From: Pyricularia pennisetigena
Taxonomy: Eukaryota; Ascomycota; Sordariomycetes; Magnaporthales; Pyriculariaceae
Direction: 5' to 3'
Assembly: GCF_004337985.1 (NCBI RefSeq)
Contig: NC_043741.1
Coordinates: forward strand, 3,596,953 to 3,660,952
DNA: 64,000 nt
Positions 11,620 to 25,615 of the stretch are shown here, piece after piece. The position numbers were made by a program, and so were the translations under genes. Numbering within the stretch: the stretch's first letter is position 1; each line of letters begins with the position of its first letter. The notes beneath the pieces were generated by a model, which saw nothing but the letters and a program-made list of their open reading frames with translations, did not search any database and had not been told where the DNA came from.

Positions 11620-14600
11620 TCATGTAAGGTTGAGACCAGATGCGCCAGACACGGGGTAAAAACCATTCGATGTGTGCTTGCTGTCGTAGCGCCCACATTG
11701 TCCGGAGCTGCTGTGCCAAGAAGCTCCAGGAGAAAAAATTCTCGGCAAGCTGCCCTCATACTCATGTTTCACTGACCTGGAAATTTGATCAGATCCATGA
11801 GCGTCACTGCTGTTGCTGGCATGCTGTTGGTCCCGACTAGGGTGTTGAAACATTTCCACTTGAGCACCGTGTTCATAGATGGCTGCCGGATAGTACTGAT
11901 AGTCCTTGGAATCATGGATTGGCTTGGAGTCTTCTGACAAGATAGAGTCGACGCCCGCGTCCTGAGAGCCGTGTCGATTGTGTGAATACTGGCTGCCGCC
12001 TCGCGTGTCGTATGCTGCGTGACCGGTGAAGTTCGATGAAAGCATCCCGGCTCCGCCAGAGGGGAAATCAGACGTCCCCATAATCCCGCCACCCCCATAT
12101 CCAAGCCCAGCACCTGCGTTTCCACCACTGGTGTTGCTGCCTCTCCTCTCCGATTGATAGTGACCCGGCGACCGCCCACGCACAATCATCTTGGCTGACT
12201 TCTTTTGGGCAACTTTGACCCATTGCTCGTTCGGATTGCCACCGACGTCGGCCCAGAGCTCAATTATAAGGTGATAGTATTGCTGCTGAGCACGCCGTTT
12301 GCCGTTGTTTGCAGTTGCTTGTTTGAACTGAATCCGCTCGAACGTGTGCTCAACGGCCGTGGGAGGGGCATGCTGCTGCTGACCATATCCACTCGAGTCG
12401 TAATGAGCCCTCGAGACATCTCCAGGCATCGTATGGAACAATCCAAGCTGAGGATGGTGGTGATGATGGTGTGTTTGAGTTGGCTTGGGTGCCAGGCGAA
12501 TCTTGTCCGGCGCCGAGGTCGGCCCCTTGTCTCTTTTTGGCGTATGCTGCACAAGCTCGATCGGCTGACTTTCGCTTTCGGCTACGACGGCCGAGATGCT
12601 CATTGCAAACCCACAAACAGTAAAAGTCTGCCCCGTGCTCTCTTGAGTGAGCTGAATAGGAATGGTGGTGGCCCAGGCATTCTGGGGTGGAGGAGGACTC
12701 ATTGTATAGGCACAGTTACATGAGAAGTAGTTGCGCCTGTAGCAAGTCCATTCACCGTCGGCAAGGAAGAAGCCCTTATCAATAACGCCAATAATGTCAA
12801 AATTGATCGGCGTTCCTTTGGGCGTCCCATCCATGTAGCAAAGACTCCCAAACTTCACGAGCGGGTCAAGCTCGGGTACCGAGAGGTTCTTGCCGACGTA
12901 GCTTTGCTCCATCCTGCTTGGGGAGAAAAGCTGAGAGCTGTTCGTTGTTGGCGATGAAAGGTGGCTTCGTCGGGCCAGATTCCCGTTGAAATTTGCGGCC
13001 GACCTGGGCTCGTGCGGCCTCCTGGCGTAGGTCGGGGTCGTGGTAGAGTAGATATCTCGGAGCTCTCGTGAGCTCGGGATAGGCAATGCTGTGGATCGAG
13101 AGGCATGCGCATGTGGCATGCCCATCGAGGAGCTGGCGCTGTGGTGAATATTAGTATTGGGTCACTTCATATAATCTAAACAAAGCCTTTTCGCCATAGT
13201 TATGTCGGCAACGGTGCTCTTTTTAGAAAATCAAGCCAAGACAACATCTTTGGAGGCATGGCCTCTGGAACATGCGTGCTCATACCTGGATGCAAATCGT
13301 CTCGAAGCTGGCAGGTTCGACAGCAGAGAGTGGGGGGCTCCAGTATAAATTTGAGGCCCCGACGGATCTGTTGGATAAGCAGGAGTGTTGAAGATGGAGG
13401 AAGTCGAACCAGGGGGGTACAAGCTTAAAACCGGAGGCACCTGTGGCTGACCTTCGATTGTGCTTGCTGAGTCTTGGGGATATCTGATGCAGTTTAATTA
13501 GCGATGCTGTCCAATAGGGTTGTGCACTCCAGGGGAGCTGGCGTCTGTCATTATTTTCTTTCCGGCGGCACTGATGCAGCCCAACTGCGTTGCCTTTGCG
13601 ACACAAAGGGCTGGGGATTGAGGGTGGGACGATGCTGTAACACTGCCAGCATGTTATGTTGCACAGCAAGCAGATAGCGGGGACGGCCTCGCTCAATAAC
13701 ACAGAGCCCGTTCTCGACAATTGCGTCTGCCGGGAAGGCCTGCAGAGCCCGAAGTGACATAGGTACTACCTTGAGTTGTTGCGCCAGCTTTTCGGGCTGC
13801 TTGTCAGTTCCTCTGGGGGGCACAGACATGAAGCCAGAGGATTGTTTCTTTTCGAGGACCAATTACCCTCCTTAGGCCGGGGTATCAAAGACTGGCCTTG
13901 GGAACACGAGATAAATATGAACATACTGCTATGCCCTTGGCGCTAGCAAACCAAGTCTTGGCACGGCGTTGTGTAGTGGTTGAAGGTAGTTACTTTGGGG
14001 CTTCTATTCTAGGCTTGCGGGGGCAGGGGGGTTCGCCTAGTTGGAATAATTTTGTGAAGTTTTCTGCTCTTCAAGAGGCCAGGTTGGAGTCGACAGTATT
14101 GAAAGAGTGTTCATTCAACTCACCGTATATCAGAGCCAGGCAATGTAAAGCATTCAAAGACCTGGCCGAGCGGAGATGTCGGTTCGAAGTCCTGCTGTGA
14201 AAGTATTTGGGATTAGACTACAAACAAGAGCAAAAATATATGGCGAAGATGCTTCCCGATGTATATGCCGACTTGTGCTTGAATACACGCTAGAGAAAAC
14301 AGAGTAAGGATATAGCAGGGTGGATCATTCGAGAATGCGAAATGGCAAGTAGACGCCGCACGCCTTGCAGACAAAAGGCAAGAAAACCCCTCCTTGAAAG
14401 TGTTTTGCCCTCATTGCAGCATCGTGAGATTTGGTAGGGCAGGTAAGCAAGCCGTGGTGGCGCATCAACTGCGTGAGGCGGAGAAATTGGCAACCTACGA
14501 AAACAAAAGTTACTAATTAGCGGGCCGATCAACAATAGCGACCCAAGAAGACAAGGTCCAAACTCAATGTGCATGAACGTGATGAATCAGCCATGTCGGG

Positions 14601-15910
14601 CTCGGCTGTGAGGGACCATGAGGATGAAGCAGCCCACGATGGGAGATTTTCTGGTCCTTATCGAGGTTTGAACAGCCCGGTCGGCCTGTCCACCACGCAG
14701 GGGGTAGACAGGGGATAGGAGGTACTGCCTGCCTAGGGAGTCCAGAAACGCTCAACACTGTCAGGAGGAAATCATCCTCACCAGCCCTGCTTGGTAAAGT
14801 GCTTGTCTTTTGGATGTATCCCCTAGGTACCTCTGGCAATCCAGGGAAGTACCTCCAAGTACATTTCTGGCGGCGAGGACACGGCTGGGGACCAGTGTTG
14901 TGCAACCACACTTGTCGCATGCACACCACCCATAGGCTGCCATCAGCAACCGCTCAAAGAAATTTTGCCGGAAGAAGGCTCGAAAGGAATCATCATTTCT
15001 TGTAAATGTTCCCCTGAAAGGCGTAGCATTGCGCTTTGCATCATCTTCTCCAATGCCAAGGACGCCATCCTCGCGTTAGATGAGCAGAAACAGAGGAGCC
15101 ACAAAGCTTTTGTTGCACATCGAAAGGCAACAATATTGCACTATCGATGAACTGGTCCGGTAGGAGTGAGACTGTCCTTCTTCTGAAGTGATGGGAAATG
15201 CACGCAGCGTTGCCATAATGGATATGACATGGGTTAAATGGGTGGATGTGAAGTGAGCATTCAGGCGACCGGTCAACTGCGATGACCGGTGAAAGAATAG
15301 ATGAAGTGATTGGATGACAGATGCCAGGTTTTGTGTGGTGCGTGTGGCTTGAGTGACTGTTGGAAAGAAAAACACACCTAATCCCTGGGTCTGGGCACCG
15401 TTTCCACCAGACGGGCTCCTCTGCTCTTACGAGTGCTGTACTGCAGAGCATATTTGGTCTAATCACAATGCCTACTTTGCTTCAAAAAAGGACAGCTCGC
15501 TCTCGGTATCAAGATGCGAAGCAAACCATGAAGCAAGCCATTCCGATGCGAAACAGGTCAAAGCCGAGATGAATGTCGTACCTGCAAGGCCGCATTGGCA
15601 AAGGGCCCGGTAGAAGCGGAAGTCCGGAAGTAATAGCCTGCTCGAAAATTCAAGCTCGAGGAACCATGACTTGGTTGTGTGCTTTGATTTGGTAGTCGAG
15701 TGTCAGGCAACCCCTACGGCGGTGGCGTGGTTGCGAGCGTCTTCGAGGCCGGCGTGCATCCCCAACTGGCATGGATAAAAAGAAAAGAAAAACAAATGAG
15801 AAGACATGAATTCTCGATAAAAGAAGAAGAGAAGCAAACAGGAACAAGTTAAAGAAGGCATCATCGACCAGGAAGAAATGACCAGGTACCTTGAGTGCTG
15901 CGGGATTCAT
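11620..15910 (-). CDS. vib-1: Ndt80/PhoG-family transcription factor VIB-1 (XprG-like)
   Basis: Nuclear regulator whose Neurospora and Aspergillus relatives control heterokaryon incompatibility, extracellular proteases and starvation responses. Exons, right to left: 15910-15890 (MNPAALK), 14191-14124 (DFEPTSPLGQVF...), 13483-13286 (ending NLPASRRFAS), 13138-11620, totalling about 601 residues. The last exon carries the Ndt80 DNA-binding domain: FGSLCYMDGTPKGTPINFDI, then FFLADGEWTCYRRNYFSC, and FERIQFKQATANNGKRRAQQ, YYHLIIELWAD, KKSAKMIVRGRSPGHYQ. A poly-His/Gln stretch interrupts it and a Gly/Ser-rich tail follows. The two middle junctions match in both phase and reading sense. The 21 nt first exon fits by phase and donor (GTACCT) but lies 1.7 kb upstream, so the N-terminus is tentative. 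The domain assignment is firm. Confidence 0.85.
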
Positions 15911-16267
15911 AGAGTCGCTTGTGCTGACTGCAGTGGGAGCCCGGCACAGAGCGTCGATATGGCTCTGGCTCTTGTGGGGCTGGGTAGGTAGGTATGGTAT
16001 GGTTGGCGTATTAGCTACCTTGCACATTGGATCCCATCAGGGATGACGTTGCAGGGGTTTATGGTAGGCTATATGTGGAGCCCTCGGGCTGAGGTGCGTG
16101 GATCTTTCCGCACACCCCATGGAGGCCAAGAGACGGACGGGTAGCCCTTGCAGCTGTCCTGGTAGGGACAGAGACAGGCTAGGGCCAGTTCTCCAAGTTC
16201 TCCAGCGGCGTTGCTTAGTGCCCCCACTGAAGAAGCGAAGAGGACAAGAAGCAAGCAAGATGGGAGA

Positions 16268-16268
<1 letters not shown>

Positions 16269-16309
<41 letters not shown>
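16269..16309. repeat. Poly(A) homopolymer, 41 nt
   Basis: Uninterrupted A run. No retroelement body or target duplication was seen beside it. Confidence 0.95.
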
Positions 16310-16313
<4 letters not shown>

Positions 16314-19300
16314 AACGCACCGTCATCTTGAATAATAATGCGACGCTGCGTGAGCTAAGCTACTCGGCGATCTCAATACCAACCGACTGTTCCGGAAGTC
16401 TAGTCTGCTCACATAACAAGGGTCAGTCAAAGGTTAGCCGGCCAGGATCTTGAGTTCCCTAGCAATTGAGATGTGTATATGATAGTTGCTGGCTTAACAT
16501 TCGTGAATACTTTATGCCTGTTGCCAATATCGCGTCACCGGCTCAGCAACTGGCTGGATAGCCAGCTGGGACCATCTGGTCCTATGGGCCCATCCCGAAA
16601 ATGCGGTAACATTGTTGCGTCATCGAGGGAAAGGGATCGGGAGATGAGCAAGTCACTAACCAGACTCTGTTGTAAGCATGCGCCCCTATTTGTAAGACGA
16701 CAGTCAGCATGAATTCGATAGCTTTCGTGAGTGAAATCTTAACAAGAGATCTCATCCGCAAGCACCGCAGTCCGCGTAGATGGAGGATCCCGCGTCTGGT
16801 GGATTGGGCTGACGTTGTAAAGTACTGCAAAACCGGTAGTTGCAACTGGCTTACACCTCCAACCCTCTCAGGAGCTAAGGAGGTGGCCATGCAGATAATA
16901 CTCTACGCGTAGTTGAGAGGCATGGAAGAGGACAGTAGCATTGTTGACGATTTCTTGGGGAGATTTGTGTAGCTCTGAGACTTATCCCCTATACCAATCA
17001 CGGCACATCCTCTGGGGCTCCATTGATCATGGAGCAGGTAAAATTGACTTACTGCTCGAGTTTTCGTGCTTTCTTGGCGTCTAGCCGCGTTCAAGATATT
17101 GACCGCCTTGCAGATGTCGTTAGTCGAGGGTAAAGACTTCTCCCAAGGTCGATTTGCCGAGACGGTCTTTGTGAAAAACAATGACTGCTCTGGAAACGCT
17201 GTAGCTTTCCGGTTCCGAGGAATTGGAGTTCTTCAGTCCGATCTGATTGTGGGAGGCCCAGCAAAAACAGGAACAAGGCCTTGAAGCGGATCCTGGGATT
17301 CTCTTGGTATGTAGGCGGATGGCTTTGAATATGGAGTACAGAGGTTGATGTTGTCGACGAAGAAGAACAGCGTGTTTCGATTTGCTTCGGACCCTGATAC
17401 AGTCGCGTTTGGAAAGCGGATGCGAAGTTGAAGAATTGCTCCGGATCTGAAGTCGTTTGTGCGAGGCGAGATCTTTCCTTTACTTTCGACCCAGAATGGT
17501 ATGGTCACATGGGAGGAGAGTGGTGCAAGACTGTAGTAGAACAGGCCAGGATGGAGGGTGGTTGGATACTTTTATGGTTTCTAAGAGGGAAAAAAAACAA
17601 TGTAACCCCCTTTTGGCGCGATTGCTTCTCTGGATGGGGAAGATGGTGAGGGACAGGGAAGAGACGGAGTAGATATTGGGACTCTACAAGTCCCAGATCG
17701 GGTCAGGGCGTATGTCCAAAGAGTCAAGTGCTAGCCGGCCAAGATGGGGCAAAGAGACAGCCAAATGAAGGAGCAGGAGGGAGTGGGCGTATTGAAATAC
17801 CAAAGGTAGGAAACGGGGAAGAGGCGTGCATCCACTCACGGTGAAAGACTGGTTTTTGCTTAGCTTCGAGGTGTGGCGGGTCAGTAGCAGATCATTTTTT
17901 TGTTTCTTGCTCTCGAGAGGCTCATCCCGCCTCACCTCCAGTAGCAGAGAGCTGGCTTGGTTGCACAAGTCTGGCGGCCAAGAGCTTTCCAGCAGCCGAA
18001 AAAAAGCACCCAGCCTTTTTGCTGAAGCGAGGACGTGGCAATGATGGAAGAAAGGATCGGCTTGAAGCATCCAAGATGGGCTGGCGGACTTGATGAAAGT
18101 TGCTGGGCGATGGCCGCTCGATGACTAGCGTCTTCGTGGAGTTTGGTCTATTTATCTATTTCTTCGTCCGTGTCTTTTTCATTGGTTTTCTTTTTTCTTC
18201 TTCTTCCAGTCCTGGCAGGAAAGGGATGATGGGAGTGGGTCGCGGAAAGGGAAGGAGCGAAGAGACACTCTTTAATAACAGAGAGCTACTCGGGTCCTGG
18301 GTGGAGTTCAAGACAGTACAGTACAGGCTTGGAGGATAAGAGTACCTTCATGGCAAAAGAGAGAGCAACTCCAAGAAAAGAAGACATTCAGCGGCAACAT
18401 AAGATACATTTGTGGTTGTGGATATTGACTTGATGCCTCGTTGATGGGCTAGCAGCTTCACCCGAAAGACGTTGATGATGCACGCGAAGCTCTCTTTCAT
18501 CCCCCAGATACTTCACCATTTGATCCTCACAACTAATATTTTCGTACACCCCTCCCAAAAAAATAAGTCACATACCTCATACATCAGTTAACGCCTGCAT
18601 CTCTCAGCACTGACCAGGACAAGGTTTTGTGAGGAAAGACGGTGTGGAAGCCAACAACGCTCGCCGTTGAATTGGGGGGGTTTTGTATAGAGAGACGGCG
18701 AGTACTGTACATCAAGAGACCTCTGGCCCAAGCGCCCACGCCCATCTCAGTCTCGAGATGGATACTATGTGAGCAAGCAGGTAACCAAGTAACTCTTAAA
18801 AGTCACTCCTGAAAAAAATACATGTTCAACATGTTCGTTGATTAGGTCGTTTGCGTTAACTGGCAAAAGGAGGGGCCGAAAGTCTAGAAGATTGTCTGTA
18901 CGTTGAAAAGATTGGAGGGTGAGGTACAAGAAGCATTTTTTGTCAAGTCCACACCATCCTCACTTGCTAGTCATTGTCAAGCCCTAAAGGCAGAGGCTAC
19001 AGTCGAGTGGCTATCGTTTGGCGTGCGCCCAAGCAAATCCTTATTGAGCATGTCTCAACCTCACCCAATGCCTTGAAAAAAAGCTTCTTTCGTCGCCATG
19101 CTGAGGCGAGTGCAGATTTTAAGCGCTCGCCCTCTTTGACAGCCCATTTTCAGAGTCATTCAGATCCTGACATGGTCGTCGCACACAGCGCGACGCTGTC
19201 AGCTCCTCCCCCTATCTGCCGGGAGCTACCCTGGCAAAAGAGAAAAAAAAAGAGAAGCGCAGGACGGGTCAAGTGGTACAAACGCGTCTTCCAATGATTG

Positions 19301-22300
19301 ACGCAAACAGCAAGGGGGGAAGGATGTGACGGGTGTTGCACTACCCGCAAAGCACCAACCGAGATACCTCCCAATTGCTAATTGGTTGGGGTGTGTAGTG
19401 ATATTTGGTGATGGTTGGGTGTGAAGGAATGAATAAAACGGGAACAAGTAGAAAAACTAAAAAGTCTACTTGACCAAGCTATACCAAATATAGGTGGAAA
19501 TTGAAAGATCAAAGCAAGGTGGAGAACAACAAAGAGCCGGGTAAGGCCGAAAAAAAAAGAGGTACTTGCAGTCTTTTGCCTTGACAAGAGACAAGAGTCT
19601 ACATGGTACCTCTGGCTCGTCGGCGGACTCCCCAGGCCAAGTCGGACGTAGGCAGCCGGGTGAGGCCGCAGAATATGATATTAGGAGGGGAAGTCCACTA
19701 GGACCCCAGATTACGCCACTTGTCGAGGATGTCAGTTATTGATTGGCGACCGGCTGGGCCAAGAGGGGGTTGGACGGATAGCTGCAGTAATTAGGGAATG
19801 GTTATAAGTCATCAAAGTATTCCTTTGCTCTGCAAAAGCCTGAGGTCGTACTTGATGTCATAAGTCTGTCTGGACGCTGTCGGTGGCTGACCATGTCATA
19901 TAAACCTATTTTACCTCAGGTCTTTTGAGCGGATCCTCACTGCCACTAAAGACTGTCGGTCACTTTGAGTACCTGTTCAAGATAGCTTTGTCATGCAGAA
20001 AACCTCTCCCACCCCCGGAGGGTATGATATTTCATCAAATGTTTGCTCTTCTTGGCGGAGAAGCCCGCTTGATGATTCAAAAGCCTCGCCCCTGCAGCCC
20101 CACCAGCAAGCCGTTGGGCTACTGTATCTGATGTTGACTGCGAAGCATATTGAGAGAAAAATGAAAGCAATATCTTTTTCTCAAAAAAAAAAGATCTCTT
20201 CTAGAAAATAAAGGAGGTCGGCCTGCAGTGGCCCATAGCCGTGCCCCTGACCTCGCTTCTTGACGAGTCGGGGAACCAACCAGATATTCTCCGAATGCAC
20301 TTGACCGGTGGGGCTACGGCAGCACTCGGCTGATTAGGGTAGGTTCTGGAAGCCCATCGCCCTTCCCGATCATTTACTTTCCTTTAGCTTTCGGCCTTAT
20401 CGACTCTGACGCCAAGGAGGCTCGAAATAGGGTGATTTTCAGTGCGAGGAACGCGCGCTCGCGTGTGTCTGTAAAAAAAAATAAAACAGTATTGATCTCA
20501 AAGATCCCAATTCACAAGGGAAACAAATAAGGAGAAAATAAACCGGAAAGTTGGATGAGCTAAGGGTAGATGGGCTCGAGCTCCCCTCGCCCTTAGCGTG
20601 TGCTGTCAAAATGTGCCATGTGAAGGTTCGCTAGAGATGATATCTTTAGCCCCTGGTGACATTCGAGGGGGGGCTTTTCTTGTCACGCATGGCGGCGTCA
20701 GTTCCCCCCTTTAGCACGTAAACCGTAGACCCGAGCCCGTCCTAGCCCCCGTGGAGCTCTGCTCTCCGGGCGGCCTTTTTTAGTTTCAAGATGTAGCTTT
20801 GGACTGTTTAGAGCTCCCATTTGCCACGTGAGTAGTGCTTTCAAGCTTTTGTTCATACGGATGCGCCAGACATCGGGATGTAATTAGCAACGTCTTATCG
20901 GGCAGGACTTCCTAAAACGGCCATAGCCTCTCCAACTGTAGCCGACAGCAGTCGGCAGTAGGAGACTGACTTCAAAGCTTGCAGACATGATATTAATACC
21001 TCTTGGTGGGTATGTGGGGATAAAACAGCATGCCAAGGCTTGTGACCGGACTGTTTTGTCGCTGATAACCCGAGAATCACCTCATTGTTAGTTTGCGCGT
21101 CCCGGACCGCCACTACGCTAGGAACATCTAGCTCAAATAGCAAAGTAGGCGCTTCTACTGCCATATGCACGTAAGTCAAGGGAAGCTGCTGGGCGGTGGG
21201 TTTCCGTCCTTCTGAGGCAATGCTTCCGCGTCGCGTGGTAAAGAAATAAGTAGAAGAGGGAAAAAAGAGAAAGACAAAAAGAAGAGCCCCTGCTACCTAA
21301 TCGACCCAACCAAAGAGAATTTCATAGTCATGATATGATGGTTAAATTACCAAAGGATTATACGTGAGCAAGCGGCAGCTACTAAAAGAGCAGCTTAAAA
21401 CACAACAAGGCTAAAACAGGTCGTCCTGGGATGTTGATAGAGATTGGGTTATATATTGGTATTTCAATCCATTACTCACCGTGACTAGCCTCAAAGACAA
21501 ATTTAGCCCTAAAGCCTGACTCTTGAACTGAGGCTTGACTTCGACTTTACTCAATGTGTACACCCCGGCCATCTATAATTATTGCGTGGCCCTCTTTCAG
21601 GATTACCTTCGAACGACAGAGTCCACGCTTCACATCAGCGCCCCGGCTATATTTCCACAGGTGCAAAGATCACTATGGCCCCTGATCATTGAAATGCTTT
21701 TTTTAAAATGACCAAGAGTGCTTATTGGCAAGAGACAAAACATGTAGCCCGTCAGCCCTAAGTTAGGCTCCCAGGATGGAAATGCGCCTTTTCTCGTGTC
21801 CTCACAGGTAAATTTTATTAACACACCACACTCTGTACGGGCTGCTGACAGTACTCTCGAGGTATTGGCGTGCTCATCGGTCTGCACACTAACGGGTTTG
21901 ATGGTGTGGTCGTTTGTGCAGGCAGCCGTCTTGTCTGGCCCAGGGTCTCTCCTCAACTCGCATCGTGGGCTGCAGTTGGTCCAACCCTGGGACTTGCCGA
22001 TCTTGTTCTAGAGGCCACATGTTTCAGATTTGGAAGCTTTCTTTCGGCCGTCTGCCGTTCTCCCCATGCCCCAAAGCAGCAGGATGTAGTATCTCTGGCC
22101 GAAGAATTCCGACCATCCATCTGCGCGCTGGTTCCGACCGTATTCCCCATTTGGACTTCTGGTTCCGCCGTTTTTTTTCTTGCGGTGAACTGATGTCTAC
22201 AACATCAGGCCAGCTGGAACATGCAGAGCTTGATGCCTTTGGTAACATTATTTCTTTAAATCGGCACGCGGTTACATATGCACCTGGGGGTGATGTAACA

Positions 22301-24360
22301 CCCATGAGAAGACACATCAGAATATTCTCCATGAGACAATTATGCGCTTAACTGATGGTTAGAGTAGCCTGAAGATCATGCTTGATAGTCATTTACCTTG
22401 GCAGCAATCTTTATTTGTGGGTGCAGTGAGTGATCTTCGCGGGCAGCGCTGCCCAAAGCAGTCAGTCTACCCTGACTGTTCACCCATCATGTCTGAGGGA
22501 AATAAATGAGGGCCATTGGGTCAGCAAGAAGAATGAAGGAACGGCTAGAATGAAAGAAAATAAAAAAAGGTGAAGAAAAACCAAGTGCTTTGATTGCTCT
22601 CTTGACATCTGTAAACAAAGCACAAGCCCAGTTTTTGGAGCAGGTCTCGTATACCCTCACATGCACATCATTGACAGTTATACATTCTGCGATGGAGGTG
22701 TGAGGTAGGACAGCCTGACGCCATGCCCGGTCTGTGTAGGCCGGTAATGTTTCGTTGTCACCAAGCACTGGGCTTTGCGGGAAACCTGTCCTGAAGCCGT
22801 AGCTTGGCAGGGAAAAAAACATGGACTCTGGTTGAAAAGGTGGTGCAGCAACCTTGCTACCCTTACTTGTGCCACTGCAGGCAGACCACACTGGCCCAGG
22901 AAGCAAGCAGCCCCCGACGCTGATTGTGCCACTACACATTGGGTGAGAACCATTGAGATTTCAGATCTCTGTGTTATGTGACAGATCATGACCGGTTCCG
23001 ACCGCCCGCTCTCAAAAGAGGAGGAAAAGAAGGTTGTTACTCCCGTCAAATAGCTTGGGTGGGTACCCAGGGTAACAATGCCCGGTAGAGTGTCCTTAGA
23101 GCACAACATCATGGCAGTTGGGTAACGATTCCTTTTTGACTTGTTCCATTTCCATTCAGGGACTATGGACTGATATGTCGGGTCGTGGTGCTCTCATGAT
23201 AGGTGTGTCTTCTCTGGTCCCACAGCATGCTTTATTTTTCGTTCGAGTCAAGGGTGGATGGATACTGGGTGAGCCTCTGACCGTCTTGATTACGATGCAT
23301 GACGGTATCATGCCGAGTGGCATTATCGACCGCAAACGACGCCAGCGAATCGAAACCAAACAAAAGCTTCTCGTGGTCTACTCGGCCGTCAACAGACGAA
23401 TAGATCAGCTGCCAGAGAGGAGGAGTGGCGAGGGCCCGCGCCAGGCAGCGTCCAAGCTTCAGCCGTCGTAGATACCTTGGTTTTTGGACATGCATGTAGC
23501 CGACGCTGAGAATATGACCGCCATTTGAATTGTAATTATATCTCGCGTTGTCCCGTATTCCATGCATGCTGGCTGCGAGGATGCAAACAAATTGCGCAGG
23601 GGTATTCAACCGTGTGCTGTCACGGCCGGCCACGCTACTTCCCGCAGTCCCTGCTTAGCGTCGGGCAAGGCTCATAGTGGAGTCTCGGAAACTTGAACAT
23701 TTTTCACCATGCCTGTACTAAATTTAAGAGACCAATTTGCGAGAGAGCTTAGAAGAAAGAATGGACATGTGGTGGGAGAGCTTTCCGTCAGCACTTCGTG
23801 AGTTCGTAAAACAACTTCCGGTCAAGGAGCCCGGGTGAGTGAGCAAGCAAACAAGATCCTGGTCGTCACTGAACCTGGAAATGATAGAAAAATGCGTATC
23901 TGAAGAGGCGCCTTACTTAGGTGCTTAGTCTCTACCAGTTGAGCCGGTCTTCGGTTCCAAAAAGGAAGAGAAAGGAAAGAGCAGTCAAAGCGATCAAAAG
24001 AATTATGTTACTAGAAGGAGCACCTTCATTGGCAGGTGCAACTCGAGAAACTTGGGAAGTGGTGGGTTCTGCTCCTGGCAACCTGATGTGCCCTGAATGC
24101 ATGTTGTAGGCAGGTACATTAACTAGCAAGGGGGATAGATGCCAGGGATGGAGGTTTGAGAGATATTCTTTTTGAAGCAGTCAGACACTTACCTGCCCTG
24201 ACTCCACCGGTCAATCTCTCTTTTTTTCTCTCATTTGAAGCATTGAAGAATGGAACATACAATAGCAATTACTTAGTCTCGCCGGCTTTTAAACATAGAG
24301 ACATGTAGAACTGATACAATGTGGACGGCTGTTGTCTTGCTCGCCGGTTATACTACTAGT

Positions 24361-25615
24361 CTAGCAGCTAAATTTCGGGGCAGGTCTTAGAGCTACAAAG
24401 ACTGGAAGTACTGATTCTGATAGCATAGTTAGGTATTTGGTCAGCCTTTCGGAAAGGGGTAGCATGTCCTCTATTGGTTGTATATATGTGAGCCAATGTA
24501 GACTGTCAGGAAGTAGGGTTGTGTTTCCAAATTCGATCTCCATAACCAACCCCGTAATGTTGTCAACATTTGGTCGAGACATGCATTCGTTATCAGCAGT
24601 ATGACAGTATTTATGAACGAAAAGGGGAATATAAAACATGCAATTGAGCTTTTCTATATTACTTTTAATCTCCTGCGCACCCCCTTAATTCTGCTGCAGG
24701 ACACACGTATATTCCTTTGAGCCCAAACTGCCCACGGTGGCGCTCTGCGCTGAGCATACATCATGAATAAAGAAGTCCATCTATGAAGCAAATGTACCAC
24801 GTGGTTTCGTCTGCATGCAGCTCAAAGGCAGTACAGGTTCCAAATACACGCCGGTGGCAACTCCTCTGCCCCGAGGATCGTTCGGCACTAGTCTTGTGGT
24901 GATGTCTCTCACAGCCAGTTTCAATGTCACCCACAACTTGAAATCGGGTAAAACATGTCCAGAAACCAGGGCCTAGAGTGAATTGTGACGGCACCTAATA
25001 AAGAATCTTTCAGTCTCGTTGGAACTTTAGATATCAGCACCAAAGACCTGGTACTCGCGCACCCCTATCGAGGCAACCGCTCGAGAGGTTAATACTCGGA
25101 GTGTAATCTATGTAGAGCTTATTAGCAGCCAAGTTCATCAAATTTCAGAGACCATTGTTTCTTAGGCCTATCCCTTTAAGTAAGGCGTTGCAGGCCCTCT
25201 GGGGCTGCACTCAAATCTAACGCACGTAAGCGCAGCTGGAACAAATGGTCCCCTAATTAACTCCTGGGCATATCAACTAATGCAGTTCAGTTTCTTATTT
25301 GACAAGTTAGGCTCAGGAATAAGGAGTATCTTGGTCAAAGGTCCACTTTGAGCAAACATTCAGCGCTTTCCATGATACATATCTTGTTGTTACTATGCCT
25401 CATGGGTATTTACTCGTGCCAACAAAATGCCGTAGCTCACTTAAGCTGAATTCATAGTAACAAAGGTTAAAAGTGAGATTTGTTATTATTTCCCAAGCTT
25501 CATGATATTCTCCCTTCTTGCAGAGTAGCATCTCGCCATCCTTCCACTCCCGTAACAAACCCCCCCTGATATAGCAGATCATGCTTGCCAGACTTAACCC
25601 CACTGTTAATGTCAC
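24361..25615 (-). pseudogene. Possible decayed gene fragments, unidentified
   Basis: Three short minus-strand frames lie in line: 25615-25400, 24994-24761 and 24639-24361. They read protein-like: the first has a hydrophobic start then REWKDGEMLLCKKGEYHEAW, the last contains LSERLTKYLTMLSESVLPVF. They cannot be joined by clear splice sites and match no family I know. The local DNA looks more AT-rich than the gene blocks. This could be a mutated gene or transposon relic, or chance. Confidence 0.15.
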
